Of a stretch of DNA of 56,248 bases, positions 48,703 to 55,855 are shown one piece after another. Origin of the DNA: a virus. A model generated the notes under the pieces. The model saw only the letters and a list, made by a program, of their open reading frames with translations, was not told the DNA's origin and did not search any database. The stretch lies in the IMG/VR virus record IMGVR_UViG_3300033149_003977, positions 1 through 56,248 of that record; one strand, given 5' to 3'. The first letter of the stretch is position 1, and the number at the start of each line of letters is the position of its first letter. Position numbers and translations under genes: made by a program.

Positions 48703-50325
48703 GTGGCACAGGAATATCGCGTATATGGGCCCCCAGGATGTGGAAAGACGACCTGGATCAAAAATCAGATCGAACGAGCGGTCAAAATATACGAGCCAGA
48801 GGACATCATCGTAACATCGTTCACCAAAGCCGCTGCTGTGGAGGTGGCAGGACGTGATCTGCCCATTCCGGACGAAAATATTGGAACTCTTCATGCGCTG
48901 TGTTACCGTGCACTTGGTCGTCCGACCATCGCGGAGACGCGAATTTCGGAGTGGAATGAGCGGGCGAGTGGAGACAATCGGTTGACGGGTGGCAAAATTG
49001 ACCTGGACGAACCCGCGACCGAGGCCGTTTTTGGGTCGTGGGGAGATGAGATGCTGAATGCATACAATGTCCTCCGCGCCAGAATGATCCCAAGGGAACG
49101 TTGGCCAGAAACCGTCCTTCGGTGGGCTGATGAGTGGGAGGAATGGAAAGCCGAAGGTGCGTATGTCGACTTCGGGGACATGATTCGTTTGGGATACGAG
49201 GAAATGGATGAAGCCCCAGGTAATCCCAAAGTAATTTTCGCCGATGAGGTGCAGGACATGAATGTGTTAGAACTTGCACTCCTGCGAAAGTGGGGCGAAC
49301 GGTGTCAAACGTTCGTCCTCGTTGGCGACGAGGATCAAAGCATTTATAAATTTCGTGGTGTTCAATCAGATGCATTTCTCGATCCGGTGTTGTCCGCCGA
49401 AAACCAACGCACACTTTCACAGTCGTACCGTGTGCCGCGTGCAGTTTATGACGTCTCACAACGATGGATCAGACGAGTTCGACGGCGGCAGAAAAAAGAT
49501 TATCAGCCTCGTGACGTCGACGGAAATGTCACATATGGTGTGGGATTCCGTTGGCGCGATCCGAACGATTTGATACAAGCGATATTGGCGGACATCGAGC
49601 GAGAAAAAAGGATTATGTTACTGGCGTCATGCAGCTACATGCTGAAACCAACGATCAAACTGCTTCGCGAACAAGGTATTCCATTCTGGAACCCGTACCG
49701 TCGCAAACGCGGCGACTGGAATCCATTACGTTATGTCAACAAGGGCGTTTCATCATGTGACCGGCTCATGGCTTTTCTACGCCCCGACAGTGACGTATGG
49801 GGGCCAGCGGCCCGCAGTTGGACTTACAGCGATGTGCGGGATTTTGTCAAAGTCCTCAGGTCGGATTGCGGTCTGAAACGCGGGGCGAAAAAGAAATTGG
49901 ATGATTTGCCCGCTGACCACAGACACAAAGAAGCTAATTTGGTATGGCTTTTGGAAAACGTGTTTGAGGAACGGGCGATGGATCGAGCGTTTGAGCTGGA
50001 TGTACAGTGGTTCGAGGACTCGTTGCTGAAGAGCAAACGGCGTGTTATGGAATTTCCCCTGCGGGTCTACGAATCCCAAGGGGGAAAAGGTTTGACGGAC
50101 GCGCCAAAATTGATCATCGGCACGATTCACAGCGTGAAGGGAGGTGAGGCGGATGCGGTTTATCTGTTCCCCGATCTGAGCAAAGCGGGTTGGGGGGAAT
50201 GGGCGGAGACGGATCCCGATGCAGTAGTCCGACAGTTTTATGTCGGCATGACGCGAGCGAAAGAAACGTTGACGATTTGTCAATCATCAAGCGGTTATTG
50301 TGTGCCGCTAGAAGGAGAAATATGA
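48703..50325 (+). CDS. UvrD/PcrA-type SF1 helicase
   Basis: The 540-residue protein has a Walker A at residues 9-17 (GPPGCGKTT), SFTKAAAVEV (motif Ia), ADEVQDMNVLEL (motif II), VGDEDQSIYKFRGV (motif III), LSQSYRVPR (motif IV) and, near the C-terminus, IIGTIHSVKGGEADAV (motif V) and RQFYVGMTRAKETL (motif VI). These are all SF1A motifs. It is smaller than PcrA, with reduced accessory domains. It should translocate 3' to 5' on ssDNA in replication or repair. GTG 48703 has GGGAGG five bases upstream. Confidence 0.92.
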   Translation: MAQEYRVYGPPGCGKTTWIKNQIERAVKIYEPEDIIVTSFTKAAAVEVAGRDLPIPDENIGTLHALCYRALGRPTIAETRISEWNERASGDNRLTGGKIDLDEPATEAVFGSWGDEMLNAYNVLRARMIPRERWPETVLRWADEWEEWKAEGAYVDFGDMIRLGYEEMDEAPGNPKVIFADEVQDMNVLELALLRKWGERCQTFVLVGDEDQSIYKFRGVQSDAFLDPVLSAENQRTLSQSYRVPRAVYDVSQRWIRRVRRRQKKDYQPRDVDGNVTYGVGFRWRDPNDLIQAILADIEREKRIMLLASCSYMLKPTIKLLREQGIPFWNPYRRKRGDWNPLRYVNKGVSSCDRLMAFLRPDSDVWGPAARSWTYSDVRDFVKVLRSDCGLKRGAKKKLDDLPADHRHKEANLVWLLENVFEERAMDRAFELDVQWFEDSLLKSKRRVMEFPLRVYESQGGKGLTDAPKLIIGTIHSVKGGEADAVYLFPDLSKAGWGEWAETDPDAVVRQFYVGMTRAKETLTICQSSSGYCVPLEGEI

Positions 50326-50492
50326 AGTGGCGAGATTTTGTGAAGACATGCCGCGGTGAACGGTCGAAAACACAACCGGTCGAGGTAATCATCAAAATTC
50401 TGGTGGCGGTTGTGTGGGACATGGTGCTGGACATAGAGAATTTAAAGAAAAGGATCGAATACCTGGAAGGAACAGCGGGAAATGTGAGATGA
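50322..50492 (+). CDS. 56-residue hypothetical protein with hydrophobic helix
   Basis: ATG 50322 overlaps the helicase stop (ATGA), and the end overlaps the next start (ATGA). The peptide is basic at its N-terminus, has a hydrophobic stretch (VIIKILVAVVWDMVLDI), then a charged coil (ENLKKRIEYLEG). AAGGAG lies six bases upstream. It may be membrane associated. The function is unknown. Confidence 0.6.
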   Translation: MKWRDFVKTCRGERSKTQPVEVIIKILVAVVWDMVLDIENLKKRIEYLEGTAGNVR

Positions 50493-50983
50493 AAAAATGT
50501 AACCCCGTGACGCCATCGGAAATCGTGGCGTTTTATCGGAAAACGCGCAGTATAAAATCCACCGCGAGATTGCTTCACATCAGCGAACGAACGGCGAAAA
50601 AGGTCTTGGTTGACGCGGGTATTGTGCCCGAGAGAATGCGCGCTAGTCCCACGCGAAGTCGCGACTGGGACGCGATTATTCCTGCAATCGTTGCGCTGCA
50701 CGACAAGGGATTTTCACAAGCCAAAATTGCCGCAACGTTGCATTACAGCAAAAACACTGTGCGAAAGGCGCTTATGCGCGCAGGCAGAATTGGCAAGATC
50801 AAATGTCACGATAAGGAGGAAAAACGATGTAAAACATGTAATATCATTTTGCGGTTCAGCGGTGATGAACTTCATCCCAACGACGATCCAAAGGAAACCG
50901 ATGAGTGCTGGGCGTGCAAAGAACGAGCGAAAAGGATAATGCGTCTAGGAAGAAAAGGAGAAAAAAATGACAATCGAATTTGA
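50489..50983 (+). CDS. DNA-binding regulator with two HTH units and a zinc knuckle
   Basis: The 164-residue protein has two helix-turn-helix units: about residues 9-40 (SIKSTARLLHISERTAKKVL) and about 72-100 (GFSQAKIAATLHYSKNTVRKAL), like resolvase or sigma-factor HTHs. They are followed by a Cys4 site (CKTC and CWAC, about 115 and 142). Such a protein could regulate transcription or bind the origin. ATG 50489 is in a four-base overlap with the previous gene. Confidence 0.7.
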   Translation: MKKCNPVTPSEIVAFYRKTRSIKSTARLLHISERTAKKVLVDAGIVPERMRASPTRSRDWDAIIPAIVALHDKGFSQAKIAATLHYSKNTVRKALMRAGRIGKIKCHDKEEKRCKTCNIILRFSGDELHPNDDPKETDECWACKERAKRIMRLGRKGEKNDNRI

Positions 50984-51245
50984 CAAACTGGAACCGGCAA
51001 TACAGGATGTTGCAATTGCGTCACGACGACTCATCCGACAGGCGTTGACGGACGGATATTTGTGTGGTGTCAAGGATGCTGAACTGTTCGGCGTCCGGGC
51101 TGCAAGGCGGCATTGGGAAGGTGCATTAACAGAATGGTTAATGACGGACGCGCCAAATCCGATGCCGAGGATCACCGTCAAAACGAATCCTACCTCCTCT
51201 CAAACGGGACATGATGGGATTTGCTCTGATCCGGCGGAGGGATAA
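50967..51245 (+). CDS. Small hypothetical protein
   Basis: The 92-residue protein is helical in its first 60 residues (LEPAIQDVAIASRRLIRQAL) and has a Pro/Ser-rich end. ATG 50967 has GGAG ten bases upstream (AAAAGGAGAAAAAA). Its stop overlaps the next ATG (TAATG). No family is recognised. Confidence 0.62.
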   Translation: MTIEFDKLEPAIQDVAIASRRLIRQALTDGYLCGVKDAELFGVRAARRHWEGALTEWLMTDAPNPMPRITVKTNPTSSQTGHDGICSDPAEG

Positions 51246-51637
51246 TGGACTTTGATGAATATCAAAAAAGCGCGATGCGCACCAAGGGATGGTTTCCCCA
51301 GGAGGTGGAGCAAATGTTGGCTGCTGGACTTGGCATAGCCGGTGAGGCTGGGGAAATCGTCGACGAATTGAAAAAGATATTTTTTCATGGTCGCGCACTT
51401 GATAAAAATAGACTTATCGAGGAGATGGGTGATGAGTTGTGGTATCTTGCACTTTTGTGTGACGCGCTAGACATTTCTATGGATGAACTAGCAACGTACA
51501 ATATTACCAAGCTAGAGAAACGCTATCCCGACGGTTTTTGTCCAGAACGGAGGAGGGATTATGGCCAAATGGATAAAAGTCGAGGATTCATTGCCGGATT
51601 TTCTCGAACCAATATGGATTTATCCAGCATGGGATAA
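51245..51637 (+). CDS. MazG-like nucleotide pyrophosphohydrolase
   Basis: The 130-residue protein has the all-alpha NTP pyrophosphatase signature: GLGIAGEAGEIVDELKK (ExxE type, about residues 28-45) and EEMGDELWYLALLCDALD (ExxD, about 59-76), which bind Mg2+. Family members hydrolyse noncanonical NTPs; phage MazG can lower ppGpp or shape the nucleotide pool. The conserved fold ends near residue 100; the last 30 residues are a run-on over the start of the next gene (overlap of 77 bases). TAATG coupling defines ATG 51245. Confidence 0.85.
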   Translation: MDFDEYQKSAMRTKGWFPQEVEQMLAAGLGIAGEAGEIVDELKKIFFHGRALDKNRLIEEMGDELWYLALLCDALDISMDELATYNITKLEKRYPDGFCPERRRDYGQMDKSRGFIAGFSRTNMDLSSMG

Positions 51638-51704
51638 TGAGGTGGTTCGCGGGTATCTATCGTACGAATACAAAAAAATATATCTTTGGCTGCCGAGGAG
51701 CTAA
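51561..51704 (+). CDS. DUF551-like small protein
   Basis: ATG 51561, with GGAGGAGGG just upstream, opens a 47-codon frame that starts MAKWIKVEDSLPD, followed by a beta segment with aromatic residues (IWIYPAWDN, YLSYEYKKIYLWLP). This opening is typical of DUF551-type phage proteins. Its start lies within the C-terminal run-on of the MazG-like gene in another frame. The role is unknown. Confidence 0.65.
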   Translation: MAKWIKVEDSLPDFLEPIWIYPAWDNEVVRGYLSYEYKKIYLWLPRS

Positions 51705-51724
51705 AATGAATTGGAGAGGACGGC

Positions 51725-51940
51725 ATGAAATTTTGGGTCAACTACGGAGACGGCAAGGGGTGGCGAGAGATGTCGCAAAGAGACGTGAGGAGGGTGCTTG
51801 CGCGTCACTTCGACAACCCGGACGATATCTTGTCAGAACTGAGGACGGGGCAGGTATGGACATCTCTCCCTTTATGTCTTCTATATCAGATGGCATATCT
51901 GATACAGATGACCCAGAGAAGCGAGGCCCTGCCATCGTGA
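51725..51940 (+). CDS. Small protein whose C-terminal half looks frame-shifted
   Basis: ATG 51725 has GAGAGGACGGC upstream and starts MKFWVNYGDGKGW, a normal-looking protein for about 48 residues (to GQVWTS). After that the frame gives a hydrophobic, unlikely tail, while the next frame (from about 51856) reads like coding sequence (MDISPFMSS, then DPEKRGPAIVKLRFDVPEN) to the TGA at 51967-51969. Either a frameshift splits one gene of about 82 codons, or a second 37-codon gene overlaps it. The frame change would be -1 near 51845-51860. Confidence 0.5.
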   Translation: MKFWVNYGDGKGWREMSQRDVRRVLARHFDNPDDILSELRTGQVWTSLPLCLLYQMAYLIQMTQRSEALPS

Positions 51941-51983
51941 AGTTGCGGTTCGACGTGCCTGAAAACTGAGAAAGGAGATTCAT

Positions 51984-52151
51984 GTGGAAGGATTCCGTTT
52001 TTATTGGACGATTTGTTGGTGGCACTGGGGACTCGGATTTTACGCGGCCAAGATACCCACGACTTTTCCGTACGTGTCCTTTTCCGTCCAGGTGGGACCG
52101 TTGATCGTGGGAGTGTGGTATGCGGCTGAAAAAACGGAGGGAGCACCATGA
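51984..52151 (+). CDS. 55-residue aromatic membrane-type protein
   Basis: GTG 51984, with AAAGGAG about ten bases upstream, opens a frame for a very aromatic peptide (FRFYWTICWWHWGLGFYAAK), followed by a second hydrophobic stretch (VGPLIVGVWYAA). The ATG at 51982 is in another frame and gives an unlikely Arg/Pro-rich product. The end overlaps the transglycosylase start (ATGA at 52148). It may be a small membrane partner of that enzyme. Confidence 0.55.
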   Translation: MEGFRFYWTICWWHWGLGFYAAKIPTTFPYVSFSVQVGPLIVGVWYAAEKTEGAP

Positions 52152-52972
52152 CCGAAACCAAGAAGTTGAGCAAGCAACGGGCAGCGTTTGAACGCGGGAA
52201 AGACGTCGGAGGCAAAATCGGCGCGGGCGCGGCCACCGGCGTGGGCGTCGCGTTCGGCGCGGTAAGTGAATTCAAAAGGAGGTTAGATGATAGATTTGGG
52301 GCGGGAAAAGTTTGCGCGGCGTTGGTCGGCTTGGCAATTGCAATCACTCTCGTTGTCACTCCAACTCCCGCGACGGGTGATAGTGAGAAAACAGTACAAA
52401 CCGCCGAAGAACACGCGACCACGGAATCAACGGCCAGAGGCGTTGCTCCCGTTGGCGCGGCGGAAGCTTCGATGGCAGTAGCCGTTCATGCGGAGTCGTC
52501 GGAATCCAGTCCGCCAAATCAAAAGAACATCTCGCAGTTGGCCGACGTGCCGTATGGCGAGATTATCTTGCGTGAGGCGATTCGTGTGGACATCCCCTGG
52601 CAGATCATTGCCGCCGTTATCCAACAGGAATCGGCGTTCAATCCCAAAGCGGTTTCGCGTGACGGCCACTTCTCACGCGGGTTGGGCCAATTCCTGCGCG
52701 GGACTTGGGCCGAAGTGACGAGAGGGAAGGGATGGACGTGGGATGATGCTTTTGTACCGGACAAAAACATCTGGGCGACGGCGCAATATCTGGACTATGT
52801 GCGCAAAAAGGTGGCGAAACCAGGAATGACCGAAGCGGATATAGTGTACGCAATGGTGGTCGCGTACAACTGGGGGCCAGGTAATGTGCTTAAATACGGT
52901 CGAGACGCAGCCCCAACGGCCACACGAAGGTACGCTTACAACGTATGCAAAGCAGCGGGGTACGTGAAATGA
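52148..52972 (+). CDS. Lytic transglycosylase with membrane anchor
   Basis: The 274-residue protein has a basic N-terminus, one membrane helix at about residues 55-73 (KVCAALVGLAIAITLVV), an Ala/Ser/Thr-rich linker (75-125), and an SLT domain from about 130. Catalytic Glu161 is in IQQESAFNP, with RGLGQFLRGTW and VVAYNWGPGNV as the usual second and third motifs. It cuts peptidoglycan between MurNAc and GlcNAc with formation of the anhydro end. The helix could act as a signal-anchor, so holin may not be strictly needed for export. It is located among late-right genes and not next to the holin. It could serve in lysis or in entry. Confidence 0.85.
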   Translation: MTETKKLSKQRAAFERGKDVGGKIGAGAATGVGVAFGAVSEFKRRLDDRFGAGKVCAALVGLAIAITLVVTPTPATGDSEKTVQTAEEHATTESTARGVAPVGAAEASMAVAVHAESSESSPPNQKNISQLADVPYGEIILREAIRVDIPWQIIAAVIQQESAFNPKAVSRDGHFSRGLGQFLRGTWAEVTRGKGWTWDDAFVPDKNIWATAQYLDYVRKKVAKPGMTEADIVYAMVVAYNWGPGNVLKYGRDAAPTATRRYAYNVCKAAGYVK

Positions 52973-53020
52973 AAATCTTGGATTTTGATTTGATGAATAT
53001 CAGAGAAAAGGAGAACTCAG

Positions 53021-53530
53021 ATGAACGTTGAATTGATCGTTTCGTTGAAAGACGCAAACACGGACGAGCCGATCCAAACGCCGGACGCCAAGATCGATGT
53101 GTTGGCTTTGATCGGCTGGCGGTGGAGACCGCTGGATGTAAAAATGAGATTCGTGCCCGAGCACATGCCGGACGCGAAAGACGCGCATTGGCGGGGTACC
53201 ATCACTGACCTCGTGGAGGGAACGGCAATCGCCGTAATCGCTGAGGTGCCAGGCCAATATGCAAAGTGGATTTCCCTATCGCCGACGTTGACGACCAGGG
53301 AATATCAGGCTGTGATGAGTTTGCAGCGATTGACGTTACCCGCGATTGTCAACCCGCAAATCACGGTCAACTATCGTCACACAACTATGTCGTTGCCGGA
53401 GATCGTGAAACAATTGCGGTCGCGCGGTTACCGGAATGAAACTGGGAACTTGGAAACAGACGTCGCGTTCCGAGCATTGGAATTCCTGACCGGAATGGAG
53501 CGACATGACCGAGGGGGTGATGATGAATGA
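53021..53530 (+). CDS. Hypothetical two-domain protein
   Basis: The 169-residue protein has an N-terminal beta domain (ELIVSLKDANTDEPIQTPD, HWRGTITDLVEGTAIAVIAEV; about 1-100) and a helical C-terminus (SLPEIVKQLRSRGYRNETGN, FRALEFLTGME) that resembles a small HTH or peptidoglycan-binding helix pair. AAAAGGAG lies ten bases before ATG 53021. The family is not recognised. It follows the transglycosylase after a 48-base gap. Confidence 0.6.
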   Translation: MNVELIVSLKDANTDEPIQTPDAKIDVLALIGWRWRPLDVKMRFVPEHMPDAKDAHWRGTITDLVEGTAIAVIAEVPGQYAKWISLSPTLTTREYQAVMSLQRLTLPAIVNPQITVNYRHTTMSLPEIVKQLRSRGYRNETGNLETDVAFRALEFLTGMERHDRGGDDE

Positions 53531-53846
53531 AGAACGACTTATGAAAATATCAGCGAGGCGTGCAAAGCTCAAAGCGGAGGCTGAGAATGCAAAGCTGCGA
53601 TTGCAATTTTATGACGCTTTCGGATGTGTGCCGGATATAGTCAACGGAACTGAGGGAGAGGCGCGGGTTGGTACAATCGTCTTCACCCGAAATTTGCGCA
53701 TAGCCGGAAACCTCAGTTGGACTGCAAAATGGCGATGCACGCGATGTGGCGAATCGGTGGTCGGAAACATATCCGGATTGGCGACGTTGGACAAGTATTT
53801 TTGCGCCATTGACAAACATAAAGAGTTTTGTGGAGGAAAGTTTTAA
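53520..53846 (+). CDS. Hypothetical protein with Cys/His residues, possible zinc site
   Basis: The 108-residue protein begins with a charged helix (SARRAKLKAEAENAKLRLQFYD) and ends in a segment with CTRC (about residue 73) and FCAIDKHKEFC (about 93-103), which could form a zinc finger. ATG 53520 or 53523 follows GAGGGGGTG. It overlaps the previous stop by 11 bases and the next start by one base (TAATG). It may bind nucleic acid. Confidence 0.62.
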   Translation: MMNEERLMKISARRAKLKAEAENAKLRLQFYDAFGCVPDIVNGTEGEARVGTIVFTRNLRIAGNLSWTAKWRCTRCGESVVGNISGLATLDKYFCAIDKHKEFCGGKF

Positions 53847-54079
53847 TGAGCAAAAAATTGCCGCCGACGAAATTCATTCGCTGTTCCCATATCGCCGCGT
53901 GGGAAGCGGAAGATACTAATGACGGGTTTCGGTTCTGGATCAATGATGAAACCGTGCTTGTGCTTTGTGACCGATGTGTAGAACGACTGCGCGGTGTCAT
54001 TCTGGCTGATCTGTATCGCGAAGGCGTCGCTCTTTGGGCCAAGCGGGGATGGGATCGCGGATGGGGCAAACGAGGATGA
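53846..54079 (+). CDS. Small protein with Cys motifs
   Basis: The 77-residue protein has RCSHIAAWEAED near residue 12 and VLCDRCVERLRG near residue 40, the CxxC pattern of a zinc-binding fold, and a basic Gly/Trp-rich end. ATG 53846 is coupled to the preceding stop (TAATG). It overlaps the nuclease gene. No family is recognised. Confidence 0.6.
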   Translation: MSKKLPPTKFIRCSHIAAWEAEDTNDGFRFWINDETVLVLCDRCVERLRGVILADLYREGVALWAKRGWDRGWGKRG

Positions 54080-54366
54080 TTTCAGAAAAGCGAATCTGCG
54101 GGAAAATCCTGAAGTGGTTGAATGCACAACCGGAAACGCGAGCCATAAAGATCCACGGCGACCAGTATTTGATCAATGAACCAGACATTATCGGATGCCG
54201 CGACGGTCGTTTTTTCGCCATCGAGGTGAAACGGCCTGGGAAAGCCACACGGGTGGGCCAAAAGGCCATTCATCGACTGTGGCGTAGAGCCGGAGGGAAT
54301 GTGATCGTGGCGACGAGCCTGACCGAAGCCCAGAATTGGTGGGCTGAATGGATTGCGGAAGAGTAA
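54061..54366 (+). CDS. VRR-NUC domain nuclease
   Basis: The 101-residue protein is a stand-alone VRR-NUC (PD-(D/E)XK) nuclease. After an N-terminal helix it has Asp42 in EPDIIGCRDGR, Glu55-x-Lys57 in FFAIEVKRPG, and Gln67 in GQKAIHRLWRRAG, the full catalytic set. Phage members of this size act as Holliday junction or flap nucleases and are common next to helicases. ATG 54061 is used; ATG 54076 is in the ATGA overlap of the preceding stop but has a poor SD. It ends the rightward block before the third control region. Confidence 0.88.
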   Translation: MGQTRMISEKRICGKILKWLNAQPETRAIKIHGDQYLINEPDIIGCRDGRFFAIEVKRPGKATRVGQKAIHRLWRRAGGNVIVATSLTEAQNWWAEWIAEE

Positions 54367-54621
54367 CGGAAACGATTTACCAGAAGTTTTCGGAACAGAA
54401 TGCGCGGAAAAATCAATCCGCGCATTTCGTTTTTTATAAAGAATACAGATTTTTAACTTTTGCTATCAAAAATGTCTATTTTGCAACTATGACAAAATGT
54501 CAAAAATATCTGTCTTGCAACTATGACAAAATGTCAGGAAATGTCAAAAAATGTCGGATTTGCCCTTTGCGGCGAATTCCCGAGTGTCAAAAATTTGTCA
54601 AAGATTTCCTTGTTTTTTCTC
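54367..54621. other. Third AT-rich control region
   Basis: About 250 bases without a convincing gene. It has several TGACA/TGTCA half-sites, including the direct repeats at 54481-54536, and lies directly before promoter P3. The iteron of the other two regions is absent, so a different regulator may act here. The one frame open here (54348-54671) runs over the promoter and has no SD. Confidence 0.55.
54481..54536. repeat. Two 22-bp direct repeats with TGACA-AAA-TGTCA palindromes
   Basis: TTGCAACTATGACAAAATGTCA occurs at 54481-54502 and 54515-54536 (given here as TTGCAACTATG plus ACAAAATGTCA), 34 bases apart. Each contains the palindrome TGACAAAATGTCA. Further TGTCA words follow at 54542, 54554 and beyond toward the promoter. 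It looks like an operator array for a regulator of P3. Confidence 0.75.
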
Positions 54622-54650
54622 TTGACATTCAATGTAAGTTCTGCTATAAT
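54622..54650 (+). promoter_or_regulatory. Sigma70-like promoter P3
   Basis: TTGACA (54622-54627), 17 bases, TATAAT (54645-54650), TGC before the -10 box. The spacer matches that of P2 except for one base. The operon from here runs over the circle junction to the terminator at 1682. Confidence 0.92.
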
Positions 54651-54684
54651 ATTTTCGAGAATGAGAGATGAAGGAGGGATTGAA

Positions 54685-55017
54685 ATGAAATTTCGAAAGG
54701 TTTTGTGGCAGGGTAATCGTCCGGTTCGCGGGTACGTCCGTGAGGACTTGCCCGAATCGATTGAAAAGACCCTTCATCGACTTGCAATCGAGTTGACGGA
54801 GATGGATGAATACGGTGTTTCGCTCGCTTGGGAAGCCTTCGTTCACCACGACGACTTTGCGTGGACGGTCGGACGATTTGAGCGAATATCGTTTACTAGC
54901 CACGAACCCGTTGGGGAACTAAATATTGACGGGTACAAATTCGAAGTCTGGGCCGTGAAGGACACAGAAGTTTGGCATCGACCTATAGTAGATGCCTGGA
55001 TAAAGTTTGTTGGATGA
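54685..55017 (+). CDS. Hypothetical early protein
   Basis: The 110-residue protein begins MKFRKVLWQGNRPVRGYV, then has helices (SIEKTLHRLAIELTEMDEYG) and an aromatic beta end (YKFEVWAVKDTEVWHRP). The leader with GGAGG and the first residues are shared with the gene at 42376; the rest differs. ATG 54685 has the SD GAAGGAGGG ten bases upstream. It is the first gene of the P3 operon. Confidence 0.7.
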   Translation: MKFRKVLWQGNRPVRGYVREDLPESIEKTLHRLAIELTEMDEYGVSLAWEAFVHHDDFAWTVGRFERISFTSHEPVGELNIDGYKFEVWAVKDTEVWHRPIVDAWIKFVG

Positions 55018-55027
55018 AAGGAGAGAA

Positions 55028-55345
55028 ATGGGATTTGGAGTTAGGAGTCGGCGGGTTCCTTGGGACGAGAGGGGACGGGGGATCACCCGTTACCTCCAAA
55101 TGCGCGGGCATCAATTGAGGGAGAGGGATGTTTGTGGACAGCTCGTCCGAGATATTCCGGTGAATTTGTCGCTGGGAGAATTGACGAATATTGCAATGAT
55201 CCTCGACCTGAACGATGCGTACGAGGCGGTTATAGACGCCGAAGACCTCTCGTTCGCTATCCGTACGTTTCCTCAAAAGTACGGATTAACGACGGAGGAC
55301 GCGAAGTTGATCGCTCGCTTTGCAGAATTGAATTGGATGTTTTAA
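55028..55345 (+). CDS. Small early protein, paralogue A
   Basis: The 105-residue protein is a paralogue of the gene at 55434: both begin MGF.(V/I)RSR, share CG(Q/R), a helical middle (ELTNIAMILDLNDAYEAVI; EEFGEIAIILDSERAYDEW) and the end (E/R)xWMF. It is probably a small alpha/beta protein. AAAGGAG is six bases before ATG 55028. The family is unknown. It is followed by a duplicated double hairpin. Tandem duplication with a duplicated leader suggests a dosage or diversifying role in host takeover. Confidence 0.72.
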   Translation: MGFGVRSRRVPWDERGRGITRYLQMRGHQLRERDVCGQLVRDIPVNLSLGELTNIAMILDLNDAYEAVIDAEDLSFAIRTFPQKYGLTTEDAKLIARFAELNWMF

Positions 55346-55350
55346 TCGCT

Positions 55351-55405
55351 GAGGAACGGATTTCCCCGTTCCTCCAAGTCTCTCTCCCGTAGAGAGACTT
55401 GGAGG
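55351..55405 (+). promoter_or_regulatory. Overlapping double hairpin, copy 1
   Basis: GAGGAACGG (55351-55359) pairs with CCGTTCCTC (55366-55374). A longer stem CCTCCAAGTCTCTCT (55371-55385) pairs with AGAGAGACTTGGAGG (55391-55405). The two stems share CCTC, so only one can be complete at a time. The SD of the next gene is 18 bases later. The same element follows paralogue B. Confidence 0.75.
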
Positions 55406-55433
55406 GATCGAGAAACACAGAAAGGAGAGAATG

Positions 55434-55760
55434 ATGGGATTCAGAATCAGAAGCCGGTGGATTCCAAAGTCGGAGAAAGGGCGAAAGGTTGCTCGCTACC
55501 TGCGAGCGCGCGGGTACGACGCGCGTAATCGGGAGGTCTGCGGACGATATGTCTGCAATCTCCCGATGTTCGCCGAATTGACGCATGAGGAATTCGGTGA
55601 AATCGCGATAATTTTGGACTCGGAGCGGGCGTATGACGAGTGGTGGAATTCGGTGGAACTCGCGGGTGCTATCCGCGAGCAGCCCGAAGAGTACGGATAT
55701 ACCACCACCGAGGATGCGGTCGAAGCCGCCGACCGCATCGAACGAGATTGGATGTTCTAG
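55434..55760 (+). CDS. Small early protein, paralogue B
   Basis: The 108-residue protein is the tandem paralogue of the 55028 gene, with the same start MGFRIRSR, the Arg-rich segment (VARYLRARGYDARNREVCG), an acidic helical middle and the C-terminal ERDWMF. ATG 55434 is chosen over 55431, because the SD spacing is better and the first residues match the paralogue. AAAGGAG lies upstream. It is in turn followed by copy 2 of the double hairpin. The function is unknown. Confidence 0.72.
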   Translation: MGFRIRSRWIPKSEKGRKVARYLRARGYDARNREVCGRYVCNLPMFAELTHEEFGEIAIILDSERAYDEWWNSVELAGAIREQPEEYGYTTTEDAVEAADRIERDWMF

Positions 55761-55765
55761 TCACT

Positions 55766-55820
55766 GAGGAACGGGTTTCCCCGTTCCTCCAAGTCCCTCT
55801 CTCGTAGAGAGACTTGGAGG
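55766..55820 (+). promoter_or_regulatory. Overlapping double hairpin, copy 2
   Basis: GAGGAACGG (55766-55774) with CCGTTCCTC (55781-55789), and CCTCCAAGTCCCTCT (55786-55800) with AGAGAGACTTGGAGG (55806-55820). The long stem has one mismatch compared with copy 1. It lies between paralogue B and the junction-spanning gene, 26 bases before the SD of that gene. Confidence 0.75.
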
Positions 55821-55855
55821 GATTGAGAAACTGTAGAACTGAAAGGAGAAAAACA

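Noticed and set aside
54348-54671. Frame running through the third control region
   Set aside because: It crosses the consensus promoter P3 and the direct repeats, has no SD, and its composition is atypical.
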